64,000 nucleotides of DNA from Scatophagus argus (lineage: Eukaryota > Chordata > Actinopteri > Scatophagidae). Position numbers and translations under genes: made by a program. Of the stretch, positions 48,366 to 61,400 are shown piece after piece. The notes under the pieces are model-generated. The model ran no database searches. It had not been told where the DNA came from and saw only the letters and a list, made by a program, of their open reading frames with translations. Each line of letters opens with the position of its first letter. The stretch's first letter is position 1. Location of the stretch: NCBI RefSeq assembly GCF_020382885.2, contig NC_058493.1, forward strand, positions 18,384,999 through 18,448,998, in the 5' to 3' direction.

Positions 48366-51300
48366 AATAATCATATGTCTCTGGACTTTGACTTGTTGAA
48401 TGTAGTGTTATCATCCAGCAGACATGTGGACAGTGAACATACTGAGGCAGACCTTTTAGTTCTCTGCCGGGCTGATGGGTGCAGACCAGCGATTGTAAAC
48501 ACACAAACTCTGAGAGTAGAAAAGAGAGATTACAAAATGGAGTGATAAATGTGAGGGAGGAGTGGAGGTTATGACATGGATGGGTCTTATGAGAGATGAG
48601 AGAATGGTTTGACAACAGAGTGCAAGGTGTTCTGATTAGATGAATATATTTTCCCTGGATAGACAGGAGGCTCCACAGGCACCTTATAACTCATTCTGTT
48701 CCTCCCTTGTTCTCAAGGCACAACAGGACAAAATTGCATTCCACATACAAGTCGTTTATCTTTGCTGAGTTGAAACAGGTCATTGATAAATTGTGCATAC
48801 GTGCACGTATGTGCGCCTGTACCTTTGCATGTGTGTCTGAGACCAGATGTGGGGTTACAGCAGCAACAGTTATTGAATCATTAAATCCCCAGTAGTGCTA
48901 AGCTTTTAGGACTATCATACACATCATCCATGTGAGACGTTAAGACCAGACATCAGTCAAAACTGCTGAATTTGTAAGTTAAATTTGTCTCCTAGCTACT
49001 TTGGAGGATTACAAGGCTTTCATACAAATTAAATTCGGCGGATATCTTGAATGCTGATTAGTTATCCTATCTGATGCCGTTTAAGTCACGTTACCTTGTT
49101 AGCTAGTGAGAATTAATACACTTGTGCCTATCCATGTGTGAGAGACTGAACTTTTAAATCAGTCAGGTTTCTTGGCTGTAGGATGTTGTTACTGCTCTGA
49201 ACACGATGAGGCTGTGCATATGATTTTTGTATACATATGATTAAATAAAGAGGAAGTTGCACATAAAGTCAGCAGGCAACATCTAACTGAGACCACACCT
49301 CTGCTCTGAGCTTATCTGCCTCTAGGGGAAGCACAAAGACAGGCATGATGCATATGATATGAATAGGATCAATTTAATGATCATGTCAGTTTGGGCACTG
49401 AACAGAATAAAAGACATCAACATAAGAATAAGGATCAAACTGTAATTAAGAACGATATGTGTAGTGGTGTTTGTGAAGGGATATGTGGGATTGCATATCT
49501 GTAAGTACAAAATCTATTTAGCTTGAAAGAAATACTATTTATAAACTGTAGGGGTATGTATATTCTATGAATATGAAACAATATTAAAATGAAAAAAAAT
49601 AATGGTAATACTTAATATTCTGCTTCTACCAACTCCACTTTATTTTACAGTATATGTAGTAAAACTTGATCCTACAACATTAACATGCTGCTTACACATT
49701 GGTGCATCAGTAAGAATGATGTAAGATTATAATAGTAAAACTGACTGACAGTCACTCTGCTGTGTAATGACTATTTTTATTCATGATACTTACAGTACAC
49801 TTACAGTACAGTATTTTACTTCAATAAAAGATCTCAATATTTACTACTACTTGCATAATGATGGTGATGATGAAAGTAAAACTAATGAATACAAAAAGCC
49901 AAATTTTCAAAATTGCATGTGAGTATAAGGAATAGTATACATGTCTGTTTATATCCCAGGCTAAGGGTTCATACTTGCTATCCAGGACAGCCGATGAAGC
50001 CTCTCGTTAATTGCATTCACATTAACCAGCAGCAGATCCATAGGCTGTAGCTTTCAGGCTCCCTATGGCTTTGATTTTGATCGCAGTGATTCATTGGCTG
50101 TTTAAAGACACAGAGCGCTCTGCATAATGACACGCTCCCTGCCCCTCATGTTATCTCATCCCCCGGCGCTATGCATTTGTAATGTCAGGCAGGAAGGGCA
50201 GGCAGGATCAATGTTGGTTCTATAGATAGATGAAGCAATGATCTATGACATCCACAGCAGCAGCCTGTAAGTGAGAAGGCCCTATTTTACACAGGGGTCA
50301 TATGGAACAGTTCACATGAAATTAAATTAAATGAATCAATCAATCACTCTTGCTTTACAGGGCGTGTATGTGCATGCTATGTGTGAGGGATCTCTGCTGA
50401 AGAGATGTCTGTCCACATGCATCGCAGGAAGTGTGTCTTCATATTAGTATGTCTGGCGGTCTGTTGTCCTCTGTGTGATATTGATTGGTTGCATTAGGGA
50501 GTCTGCAGGTCAGCATTTCTCAAACAGGAACAGAAGAAGAGCAGGATGGAGGAGGCCAGAGAGGAGGCACGGAGGATTTACTAGAGGGCACGAGAAGATT
50601 GGGTGAGAAGAGAAAGAATGGGAACAACAACAAGGTGATGAAAGGATGAAAAATTAGAAAAGAGAGCAGATTGATGGGAAGATTGATTGAAGAAAAGTCA
50701 TAGTATTTGTGTTGTTCAACTTACACGGCCATAAGGTCAGCCCCACGGCGTCCCTGCTCTGTGTTATTGATTTAATGTGCTACAGCTGGTTAAAGATGAC
50801 TGATTGTTCTGGCCTTCATGCTCTTTGTTTGCATGTTTGTTTACAGTATATTAATACTCACTTTTGTTCTCGTAGATAACAGTCAATATTGCATAAATAA
50901 CATTAAGCACCATACTTGCCTTGTAGTGTTCACTTAATGAAGCACTGGCATTAATTTTATTGATCAAATCAGATCAGCTACCCTGACACACAGGACACTC
51001 AGCAGCGCGTTGCCACTTTTGTGTTCCTGTGAGATACAAATGTTATGCTCAGCTCGCTATCCGGGTGCTCGTGCCAGATAAGCTTTAGTTTAGTCATCGT
51101 AACATGTAATTCTCTCATTAGACATTTAGCAGTGGTTTTCAGTGTGTATCCTCACCGATCTAAAGTGGCTCTTGTGTTTTGATGTAATTTTAGCTTTGCT
51201 TTCATATCCATCCTTGTTTTGGTCCCAGCTCCATTTCTAGCACCGATCTCAGTGCTGAAATGTTTTGCACTGAATAATTTATCACACTTAAAAGCAATTA

Positions 51301-52022
51301 CAACACCTTGTAGTCTAGAGTTGGGCTAAATGGCGCTCTAATCCTCCACACTCTGTAAAAAGCTCTGGCTTTTTGTGGTCTTTATTTAGAAATTTTTTTT
51401 TGTTTTTTTTATGGCAGTGGTTTTTGCAGCGTGACGGAAACCCTGTGTTGAACATACTGTCATTCACTCATGCATAAGATGTGTTGGATTATAAAAGAGA
51501 CGATTGGGTTAATTTATGAGTTCAACGCTCAATCTTGTAATACGTGGCAGCAGCAGCAGCAGCCTTGTCTAATGAGAGATGGGATGGATTCCCAGCAGCC
51601 AGAATTTAGGCCCTCTCCTCTGTTTCCATGGCAACACCATTACTTTGCTCTGGGTGTGGGAGGTAAGGGTGATCATAGTGCAGAGGTTAAAGTGAATGGG
51701 CACTTTTTAATCTTGAGAGAACAAGTTAAATAAACAAGTTTATTTAATAATTATCATCTTTTTGTCACTACTGTTAAGTGGGGTTTTGGTGTTTGTTATT
51801 GTTGATTATTTGGTGTAAGAACTGTGAGAGATGAAAAAAGGGAGAGAATGGGTACAAAAGAAAGCAGAAAACCCTTTGTACACACACAGTCAATAAAGGC
51901 AGCCAATAAAGAAGTCAATAATATCTTCATTAATGAAATATTTATTTATTTATTAATATTTATTCAGTCATATAGGTAATTAAGAACAAGGTCCACAGAA
52001 TACAATAGAAACCCAGACATAG

Positions 52023-52027
52023 AAGTC
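52023..52027. repeat. Left 5-bp target duplication of solo LTR
   Basis: AAGTC, repeated at 52428-52432 directly after the LTR. Confidence 0.85.
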
Positions 52028-52427
52028 TGTCAGGGTCAGACGGACAACAGGACCCACAGAGCAGACCAGAGACTGACAGGTGTAGAGAGGCGGTTTATTA
52101 ACGGTCCGGATTCGGTACACAAAAAGGCAGTCAGTGGGGCAAAAGTACAAAATCACGAGGCAAAAACGGGTCGAGGAAACAAACAGGGTTGGTGCACGAG
52201 GAAACAATACTGAAAACGCCAGAGAGTTACTTACAGGGAAGAAGACAATCTAACAAAGACACACTGGGAGAGACTGGCTTAAAAACACATGAGGGGAGGA
52301 GCAAACGAGATACAGGTGAAAACAATAAGTAATCATAGGGAGTAAAGAAACCAAGAATGAACACGAAAAGGAAGTGAGGGCAACCAAAATAAAACAGGAA
52401 GTCTGTCCACAAACTAAAAGCCTGACA
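52028..52427 (-). mobile_element. Solo LTR of an LTR retrotransposon, 400 bp, probably minus orientation
   Basis: Begins TGTCAGG and ends CCTGACA, the TG...CA termini and short inverted repeat expected of an LTR, and is flanked by the 5-bp duplication AAGTC. Read on the minus strand it has a TATA-like TTTTTAAG (52278-52285) and, about 180 bases on, an AATAAA (52094-52099), the U3-R-U5 layout. No internal gag or pol sequence or second LTR is present, so recombination between two LTRs has removed the body. Superfamily (Gypsy-like or retrovirus-like) is unresolved. Open frames across it are incidental. Confidence 0.88.
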
Positions 52428-52432
52428 AAGTC
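52428..52432. repeat. Right 5-bp target duplication of solo LTR
   Basis: AAGTC, matching 52023-52027. Confidence 0.85.
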
Positions 52433-52455
52433 CACGAGTGGGCTAAATAGTGGTC

Positions 52456-52496
52456 TTTTTTTTTTTTCTTTTTTTTTTTTTTTTGGGGGGGGGGGG
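52456..52496. repeat. Poly(T) tract followed by 12 consecutive G
   Basis: A long T tract, broken once by C, runs directly into a G12 run, 24 bases past the solo LTR duplication. Could form a quadruplex, and is also a place where read errors accumulate. Confidence 0.85.
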
Positions 52497-55400
52497 ACTT
52501 TTAAAACACTGAATTTTAATATTTAGGTGTGAATTTTGGAAAGAAATGGATCAACCAGTTTGTTTGGAAGACTTGGGATTCAATTTGTTTTAGATCCTAT
52601 TTATATCCATTATTAGCTCCTCTTGGTCACAGATATTACTTCATTTCTATTGCCTTTTAGTCAAGAGTATCTGTGAAGTGTTTTTACCATCTCCAGTGTT
52701 CTTCTCATCGCTCATCATCTTCTTCTCATCATCTAACAAAGCGTTCCACTTAAGAGTTCAATATAAAAGATTTAATGTGACACAAATTGCTTACAAAATT
52801 ATTTTTTGTGATGAATGAAGCTGCTGCTTGATGGCCTCAGGTTTCCTGTTAGAAAGAGGAAATAAATAAAATCTCTTCTGCCCCTTTTAGCTTTGACATA
52901 TACTGGCTCTGGCACTTATTTTCAGATCGTACAGATGTCAGTGGTAGTGCAGGCTGTAGTCTGGGACAGCCCTGGACTTCATTTGATCACCTGTACACGT
53001 TGCCCTCTGTCTACAGTGTCAGTCTCCTCAGTGCTGCAGGTATACAGAAAGATCTCTCTCTCTTTCACCTTTCCCTCCATGAAGGCACCTCAGGGGGCTC
53101 TCATTTCATGTTTGACTTTTATTTTCCCTCTCAACTAAATTGACCACCAGAAATGTGAAACTTTGTAAAGTGAGACGCCCCCAGGGGAAGTCAAGATGCC
53201 AACCTGCAACCTGCCTCTGTGGCGTCTGTCTGCACAGAGGAGTAAAGCGAGTGAAAAACTGAGAAAAAAAACAAGAGGAAATGGGTTAATCGAAGCCGAC
53301 GGGTGCATGGAGATATATGCGTGTGTGTCTTTCTGTCTGTCACTGCACGTGTGTGTCTGTGTCTGTCTTTGTGTGTGCGTGCCTCAGGAGGACGACTTGC
53401 TCGGGGACAGGGGGGCTCTCAGGATGGATTCGTCAGAAGCCAGGGGCTGTGCTGTGCACCATTAGGATCAAGGTTGCTATTTCAGGATGCTACCTGCTGA
53501 GGGATGTACTCTGCTCACAGATTTGATGGCCCCTCCGCCCAAGTCCATTAAAAAAAAGGCAGAGATGGCCCGTGCTGCCGCTGAGTAACTAGGATGGGAC
53601 CTATTTTTCAGAAACTGACCATTTATCTTGGTTCAGATATTTGTACGTTTATGACATCAATAACCATATATTTTAATTTACTGCAGGTTTTCCGTCGTAT
53701 CTAAACTTTATCAGTGATCTCCAACAGATCTGATTATATGCGTTTGATGCAGTTTTGTTTGAAAACAGTATGGAGAATGGGGCTACATTCTCTTCTGCTA
53801 ATTCTAACCATGAGATTACAGAGAATAAACTCGAGGTAATTTACAATATCGTGGTCAAAGATGTCTGTGTGTGGTGTTTTTTTGTTGTTTTTGTTTTGTT
53901 TTTGAGTAAAATGAGTCAGCATTTTTGTGGATTGACTGCCACAGCACAGGGACAGTGATCTCTCTGGAGTTAAAGGTCACGTCTAGCTCCAGATTTATGT
54001 ACCGTGTGTTTAAGCAGGCATGAAACAGTGAATATATGCATTGCATTGATTTTCTGTTAATTAAGTAAATGAGTTGACATGAATGCAGTCACTTAAGCAT
54101 ATCACTTAAAGCCCCCCTATTATACTATCGTTATAAGCAGATATGAGGGCATTTGTAAGTGTTAATTAATGTACAGTGTTGTCAACAATTACAGCTTCTC
54201 CCATAAAGACATACTTTTACAACTCTGCTGTGTTTTACTGTATTGTCATCCATTATACACAGCCTTTCAGTTTTGGTTGCTCACTGAAAGCTGTTGGCAA
54301 ATACATTCAAACACACTTACCTGCTCGGAACTACATTATATCGTGTCATAGACTGTTTATTAAGTGTGTATATATTCTGTTCACAAATGCTAAATATGGA
54401 CTTAGGCAATAGGGTGTTATCTAATATGAATATGTGAAATATAGCTGCTCACCGTGCAGTACAGCATGCAGAAGTAGCACAATTGGTCAGAATAACACAT
54501 CTTTAACCTTCAAGTTAGAAAACGTAAATCTGGAGATTTTCGTGTTTTATTTTGGTTTATTGAAATACAGAAATAACACAGCAAGAAATTGATTTGAACC
54601 TTCACTTTAGGAGTCAATTCCAAGTTAATTCCAGTATTTTCTCTTCCTCCACCATTATTGTGCAGTACACCTCTGTGGTCACTAGTGGTGCTTCTGCTAC
54701 ACCAAAAGGACTGGAGGATCACCGAAGCTCCTCTCTTGTCAGCCTGTCTGGAAAATAAAAACAGGTCAATGAGAGCACTTGTCCTGCAGAGGGCAGAGTT
54801 TTACCAGTAACCACCTTATGAACAGACCACTGTCCTCCTCAGCGCTGGTCTCCATTTTAACTGTCTGAATGGGAGAGGATGCTTTTGCTCCAAAGCATAA
54901 GCGTATATATTTTATTTGTGTATGGTACACATCTGTCCTGACACCTTTTTGTATATATCTTGCATATGGTTGAAACTGTTTCCATGCTGCTGTCTTTGGT
55001 AATATGTGGACATAGACAGGACAGTGGATGATAATAAATTACTATAGAGCAGCACAGAGGCTCATGCAGGCTTCTAGTCAAGTGGAACTCCATAAATTAT
55101 GACACAAAACAAGATGGACTTTTTAACCTGCATATGTGTAACCGTACAGCAAGCCATCCACTAATCCTTGGGCAAGACTCTAAGCCTCAAATTGCTCTCA
55201 ATGATAAGACTTGCGTGTTGCATGGTAGAAGCATCTGTGCAAATGCAGCAGTTTTGCCATTTGATCTGTGTTGTACCACTGTGTATTACGATCTCCGAAT
55301 TCAAATAAACAACCACAGGAATTCAGGAATTGTTGGCTGAATATGAATAATATATTTCACTTACAGTAAAACTTACAACAGATCTTCTGCAGATGTCTGT

Positions 55401-58400
55401 ACTATCTGGCACACTATGACTTCATGTGCAATGCCAGAAATTGTAATTAACTGAAATCGACATTCTAGAAAGACCCACTGGGGATCTCATGGCCAGGCAG
55501 AGTGGCAGATCTGTGCAGCATCAGAGAGCAAGAGAGAGGGCGAGAGCAATGGGTACAGATTCATCTACACTTTAGTGTTGGCAAATATGACTTCAACATC
55601 ATATCTTATCAACTGACTGATGGGAAGGAGGGGGCATGAAGTTTTTAGCATTCCAGTAAACAATTGTGGATGGTTTAATTCTGAATGTTGTTACTGCAAC
55701 GAAACATTAGCATCACCCCTCAAAATGAAAGTGTGAGAGATGTTTGTGCTTGGAGCAGAGGAAGATGGCTGTATGCACAACGAGTACAAAATGTCCTGAT
55801 ATTTTTGCTCTTGTTGATGAAACAGAAAAGGGAGATGTGAACTCCCTAGCATGTCTGCTCATATTTATGAGGTGGTGTCGAGCCTCAGCTGGAGATATTT
55901 CATTAAGAATTAGAGGGGGGCCAGAGAGGAGAGCAGCGGGAGATGACTGATCAGTCAGGTGATAGGGATTTTGTCATCCATGGGTCAGCGCCTTTTCTTG
56001 GTGCTTGCCAGAAATCTGTAAGACACAGACAAAAGCTATGCACTACTCATTTCTGAAGTGTTGCACTCAGAAATGCTGCACTGTTGCTCATGTATAATAG
56101 CCTTTCTTTTGTCTCTTAAATAAACTGGATATAGTCTGCCTGGTGCCATTCAGTAAGGCAACAAAGAATACATTTCCAGTGACCACTGTTCAGTGAGGCA
56201 CCCTCAGACACTATATTTCTGGCTTGTTTTCAGTGGAAGCTCCCTCCCCTCAGTGATGTTGCCAGCAGATTAACTGTCCTCATATCCTTGCATCTCCGGT
56301 TATTTCCCCAGCTTGTTTTCTTTTAATAAAGCTGGCTGCCCTCCTTAGTCCTGACGCGGGCTGGCAGACAGACCGGCAGACAAGGAGCCAAGCAGGTGGG
56401 CAGCAATAACAGGTAGAGACGGTGTGATGGGAGAAGAACTGGGCATTGTGGGAGACATGTCGAGCTTGTGTTGGAAAAAGGTCAAAAGGGAGGTCGCAGG
56501 ACTACAAGCCCCACTGTGTGGTGCAGTCACAGTCAACGTGACAGCTCTGTGACGTTGTCGCTTCTGATTGTCTCTTCTCTGCATGAGGAGATGCATTCTT
56601 GTCAGGGAAACTGGCAGCCAGAGACACTTTCATGAATGTCAGGCGTGCATATAGACAGACACACACAGAGTCATTGGCTGTCAGGAGCAAAACTGATTGG
56701 AAGGGAAATATTACTTGCTTTTGACTCCCTTAATACCAAATCTTGGAAGAAATTTTGTGTAACCTTAAATTTTGTTGCTCATTTTATCCTCAAGGGAGGC
56801 AGCTTAATGTATTGGTGACACCCCTCCTGCCCCACCAAGCTCCCCACCACCTCAGTCATCACAGCTGCTGATGGTTTATCCCTAATGGTGACCCATAAAT
56901 AATACAGCAACCAATACAAAGAATTGATTTCCAGAGATTTATGCTCCAAGTTGGTCTCTGCTGCGGTGCTGTATATCTTTCATTCTGATATGTTTTGCCC
57001 TTCATCTTTTTTTTCCCGCCCATCACTCTGCCTCTAACTGTAGCACGTAGAACAGAGTGTTCTCTCTTTTTTTGGGATATATAACACTTGCCAAACCTTT
57101 TTCTCTTTGATCTTCTCATTTTATTTGCCCATGTGCTCTGCTCACCTGTCCTGTAGCAGTGTTATTTTTCTCTCTGTTCTGTGTCTCTCTCTCTCACACA
57201 CACTCATACCTCTCCGTTGTCCAAAGGAAATTGACCAGATACTAATAGACGGACCTCTGACTTTATGGAATTTGCTCATTTTTTTGCTCAGAGATTTTTC
57301 TGTTTGAGCGGTTTAGGCTACAGAACAGAGTAGTCACACTTGAGGTCATGCAGCTAGAATTATGGTAACAGTTCTGCACATCATTAGAGAGATCATATAT
57401 CTTAGGAAAAGACACTCCTACGCTCTATTTTGATAAATTGCTTAGTAAAATGTGCTCATGAAACAGAAACCTTTTCTCTCTTACCCGTTCTTCGATATTT
57501 TATTGGTGGTATGCTGAGCAGTACATTGATCTTATTCTCTCTGATCTGCGAGTTCAGAAGATCCCATCATTTCCTGTAATCCAGCCCTTTGATTCACTTA
57601 CATAGTTAATCCAACTACACAGCTACATATGGATAGGCTTGCTCCAGATTTGCACATTGTATGGCAGATGTTCTCCTTGCTTGTGAGTGTGCGCCTGTGT
57701 GCATGTATATATGCCGGTCCATCCTGCTGTGGGCAACCAGGTGTTCCTCAGTTTATTAACGTTGTTCATTTCCTCTCGTCTGTTTGCCTCCAGTCGGCTG
57801 GCTGCTCGGCTCTGCAGTCCAACATTCCACACACTCCACTGGAATTAAGGGAGAGGCCTGCGGCAAGGCAGCGAAAGAGCTCAGGAATGTCTCTGTTATC
57901 ACAGGGAGAGAGGATGGAGGGAGGAAAGGAACAGGAGGTCAGGCCAGAGGGCCCCAACGTTGTTAGGTTGACTTTAGTCAGGACTGCTGGAGTTGTAGAG
58001 GTTTCAATCATCAAATCTTTGATCACTTCACACATCTCTGCCCACAGGCTCATTTTACCACAGAGGTGCGTGCCTCTGGCCCAATCAGAATGCACAGGAA
58101 TCTAATTTTAGAGCCACTGCTTTTTACATCAATATTTCCAGTCCTATCAGTGGCAGTGTCATGTAGATTATCTCACAGCCTTCACAGATGTCACACCAGG
58201 TTGGCTCTGCTCTCAGTCCACAGTGTGCGCTGCTGAGGATCATCCTGTATTCACTCGCACAGGCAAACGCCCTGAGTTGCATACTGCTCGTACATGCATG
58301 GGGACACAAACACGGGTAAAAGCACCGCTCTGGGTTAACCGTAGCTGGAGTCAGTCGTTTGCAGGCATATGCATGCATGTGTGGTGAGTGAACGCGCTGC

Positions 58401-61400
58401 TTTAAAAATGATGAGCACACAGTTAATCAAATGCCATTTGGAAGGTTATAATTAGGCCCAGCAGATTTATTTTGATGGCTAGATACAGCATTATTTGTCT
58501 GTGTTTGAATTTAATGTGTTAAATTCTTGATGGTCATGTCTAAATGTTTGGTCTTCCAGAGAAAGATAAAAAAGATGTTTTATGAAGGTAGATTGCTACT
58601 GCTTATTGCTACACTACACTATTGCTAAAGGATTTTTTATGTTGTGTCGTCAGCTCTGAACGAGTACTACGAAAGGGCAACTGTCGCTGTTCTGTACCTC
58701 TGTAGTTTGACCTGTTCAAAAATAACTCTAATTCAGTGTGTTGGTGTTAAGTTTGTATGTGGGGCCAGCTGGTTTGCATCATCTTACTACCATCACACAC
58801 CTCATAAATAGTGAAAAGGCAACCAGATGAACTGAAAAACCACGGGGCATAATGTCTGTGATGGTTTATTTACATGTTATTATCCAGTGTGTATTATTAA
58901 TATGATATCAATATATACATTTTTAATAACATGGTAATTGTCAGTACCAGGTCCACGTGACACCCCTCGTATGTAGAGAAATGTGTTTTGACCCATGGTT
59001 GTGAGGAAGCGTCAGTGCTTTGGTTAGCAAAGTCGACTCACAGCAAAAAGATCCTGGACTCTAAAAGATGTTTGTGTTCTGTTCTGTGTTTCTTGCAAAT
59101 CTACTGTATTCCTTCCACCCCAGAGACATACGTGCATGCTCACTGCTCCTAAATAAGATTTAAATTTGTCAAATTCAAAGTCAAATTAAGAAGTTTCAGA
59201 AATTTCTCAGAATTTGTAGAATTTAGCCAACAACAAACCAAATAGAAAGATTTAATCCAACAGTTTCATGTTGGACTTTATTTTTTTTTTTCGCCTTTGC
59301 AATGCCGTAAAAATCACTTTGCATAAACGTAAAGCATAAAAGTCAGTTCTTCTCACAGGAGTAGTCCTGCAAAGCTTCTATATAATGTCTACAGTTCAGG
59401 GTTTATGCGTGAACTCCCGGTCGAGGGATTTCAGCGTGAAATCCATTTAATCTGGTCAATGCGTAATGTTGCGTAGCCCGTATACAAGGGATTATTGTTG
59501 TCTTTCTACCATTCTTGCTGTAGATATGAGATGAGGTTTACCATAAAACATATCAAGGCACATATTAAGACACCTGAATATAATCTGTGGGAATCATTGT
59601 CTTCAAGTGGATTACATTGTGCCAAATGTGGCTGAATGTATGGCAGAACAATAAAGAACTGAAGACTGAAGTTAGATAAAACTAATACAATAGCTATTGT
59701 CCCAAAGATTTTTTTTTTAAACAAACAGTTAACTGCAGTGATTCAGACACGTTCTGGTATAAAATCCTGTTGACCTGCAGAGTCCTAGTGTGTCATACAG
59801 TCTGACCTTCCCGCGAGACTGCTGCTCTTGCACATTACACACTGACTAACATCATGACAACAGAGCTAATCACAGCCTTGTAGCTGTGGTCTGCATAATG
59901 TTCCCTCACTTACACTCTGTAATTAAAGATATGCATGTTCCATCAATTGGACAGAGCAGATGGACATCAACGAGTCCATCTATGTTTCTCATACTTTCTA
60001 TTTATATAAAATATTTATGTGATTATAAAAACAATTATGGCGGTCTTAGAATTACAATTGAAAGGTCAAAATGTTGATTGCAATTAAATATGCTGATTAT
60101 TTTTTTAAGCATAGTCTCATTTATTAGTCTCAGTTTGAAGGTTAAAATCTACAAATTAGTTATTTTCACCTGATAACAATATTTTGCATACATTTATCCC
60201 AACATTCCTAGCAGCTACTTGCTAGCCTTGTCATATCTGAATAAACCTGCAGCTTTGCCTTGTGTGGTAGACTTTGGCTTAGCTTAACCTGTAATATGCA
60301 TTATAGCAGAATATAAGCGCTTTGACTGCTGGTATTGGTACAAACATAAATAGAACAGCAGTACAACATTTAAGTGTTTTTCTTTCTTTTATTACTCTGT
60401 TGTCCCTGGTGTTGTTGTCCCAGTAGTGCTGCTTCCATATGCTGTTTACTGTACATGTCACATGGTTAGGCCAGTGGCACTAGTTCAACTGTGGGGGCCC
60501 CAGGTGATACAAGAGCTGTAGGCAAACAGAGGCAGATAACATCTCTGCACAAACCTCTGTTCCTCGTAGATGGGGCAGCAAAGGCAAATAGCACATACCC
60601 GCCTTGCATTTCAATTATTTTCTATTTTATGCAGTTATCCTTATAAAAAGGAGTGAATCAGGTGACCTGTAACTAACATCACAGCTGAATCTGAACTCAT
60701 GATGTTCAGGCTGCATGATTTATGCCTCAGCCAGCTAAAGGACCAGTATGTCCTGTTGGCATTAATTGGTGATGCCACCATTATATGGTAATAGAAATAG
60801 ACACTGAGATGTCACATTAACAAGAACAGTCTGTGTAGATAGCTTGCAGTTAATTTGCATTGTGGACATATGTGAAAACTTGTTGAATGAACTTGTTTAT
60901 GTAGATTTTCATATTCTGGCGAAACTGCAATATGTAAAGATAGTAGTTTAAGTGGTTCAACCTAGCCGATATTTCTGTCGTGCTCATTCGTCTTAGTGAA
61001 AGTGTTTTTATTATATGAAAGCATTAAACGTGCATGTAGGTGAATGACCTGTATGCAAATAAAATTATGAAAAAAGAAAATTAAACTGTATGTAAGTTAT
61101 GTGACACAAGGGTTTTCTTGTAAACAAATAATGTGATTGGCCTTAGACATTGTAGAATTTTTTTTTCAAGAAAGCAGTGTACATCAGGCAAAATGTACAT
61201 TATCACGATCATTTCTTATTTACCATACCATGCCATAACCTCAGATTTATTTGCCTGTGTGTGTATATTCAGTCTTGTGTGTCTAAACCCACACTTCCCT
61301 CTCTGGATCCTGCATGCAGGAAGGGTCCGGATGCGCACATTCAGTCTCTCCTCGCGTATGAGCTCACAGGAACTGTCTATATGCTGCAGAATAGGGCACT

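Larger units (their letters stand above)
47701..52027 (+). other. Candidate intron, no exon seen
   Basis: The 48312-48365 piece is repeat-like (listed separately). The 49977-50215 block has balanced composition, TTAATTG motifs and no repeat features, suggesting a conserved non-coding element. Otherwise AT-rich, without supported genes. Confidence 0.4.

Noticed and set aside
52227..52435. Overlapping minus-strand frames that look hydrophobic
   Set aside because: They lie inside the solo LTR and arise from its T-rich strand; not protein-coding.
57795..57942. Acceptor-like 'gtttgcctccag' followed by a long open frame (SAGCSALQSNIPHTPLEL...)
   Set aside because: Phase 0 would fit the exon at 44465, but the peptide is unrecognised, no clear donor follows at a plausible length and the same stretch is open on the minus strand too. 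Kept only as a possibility.
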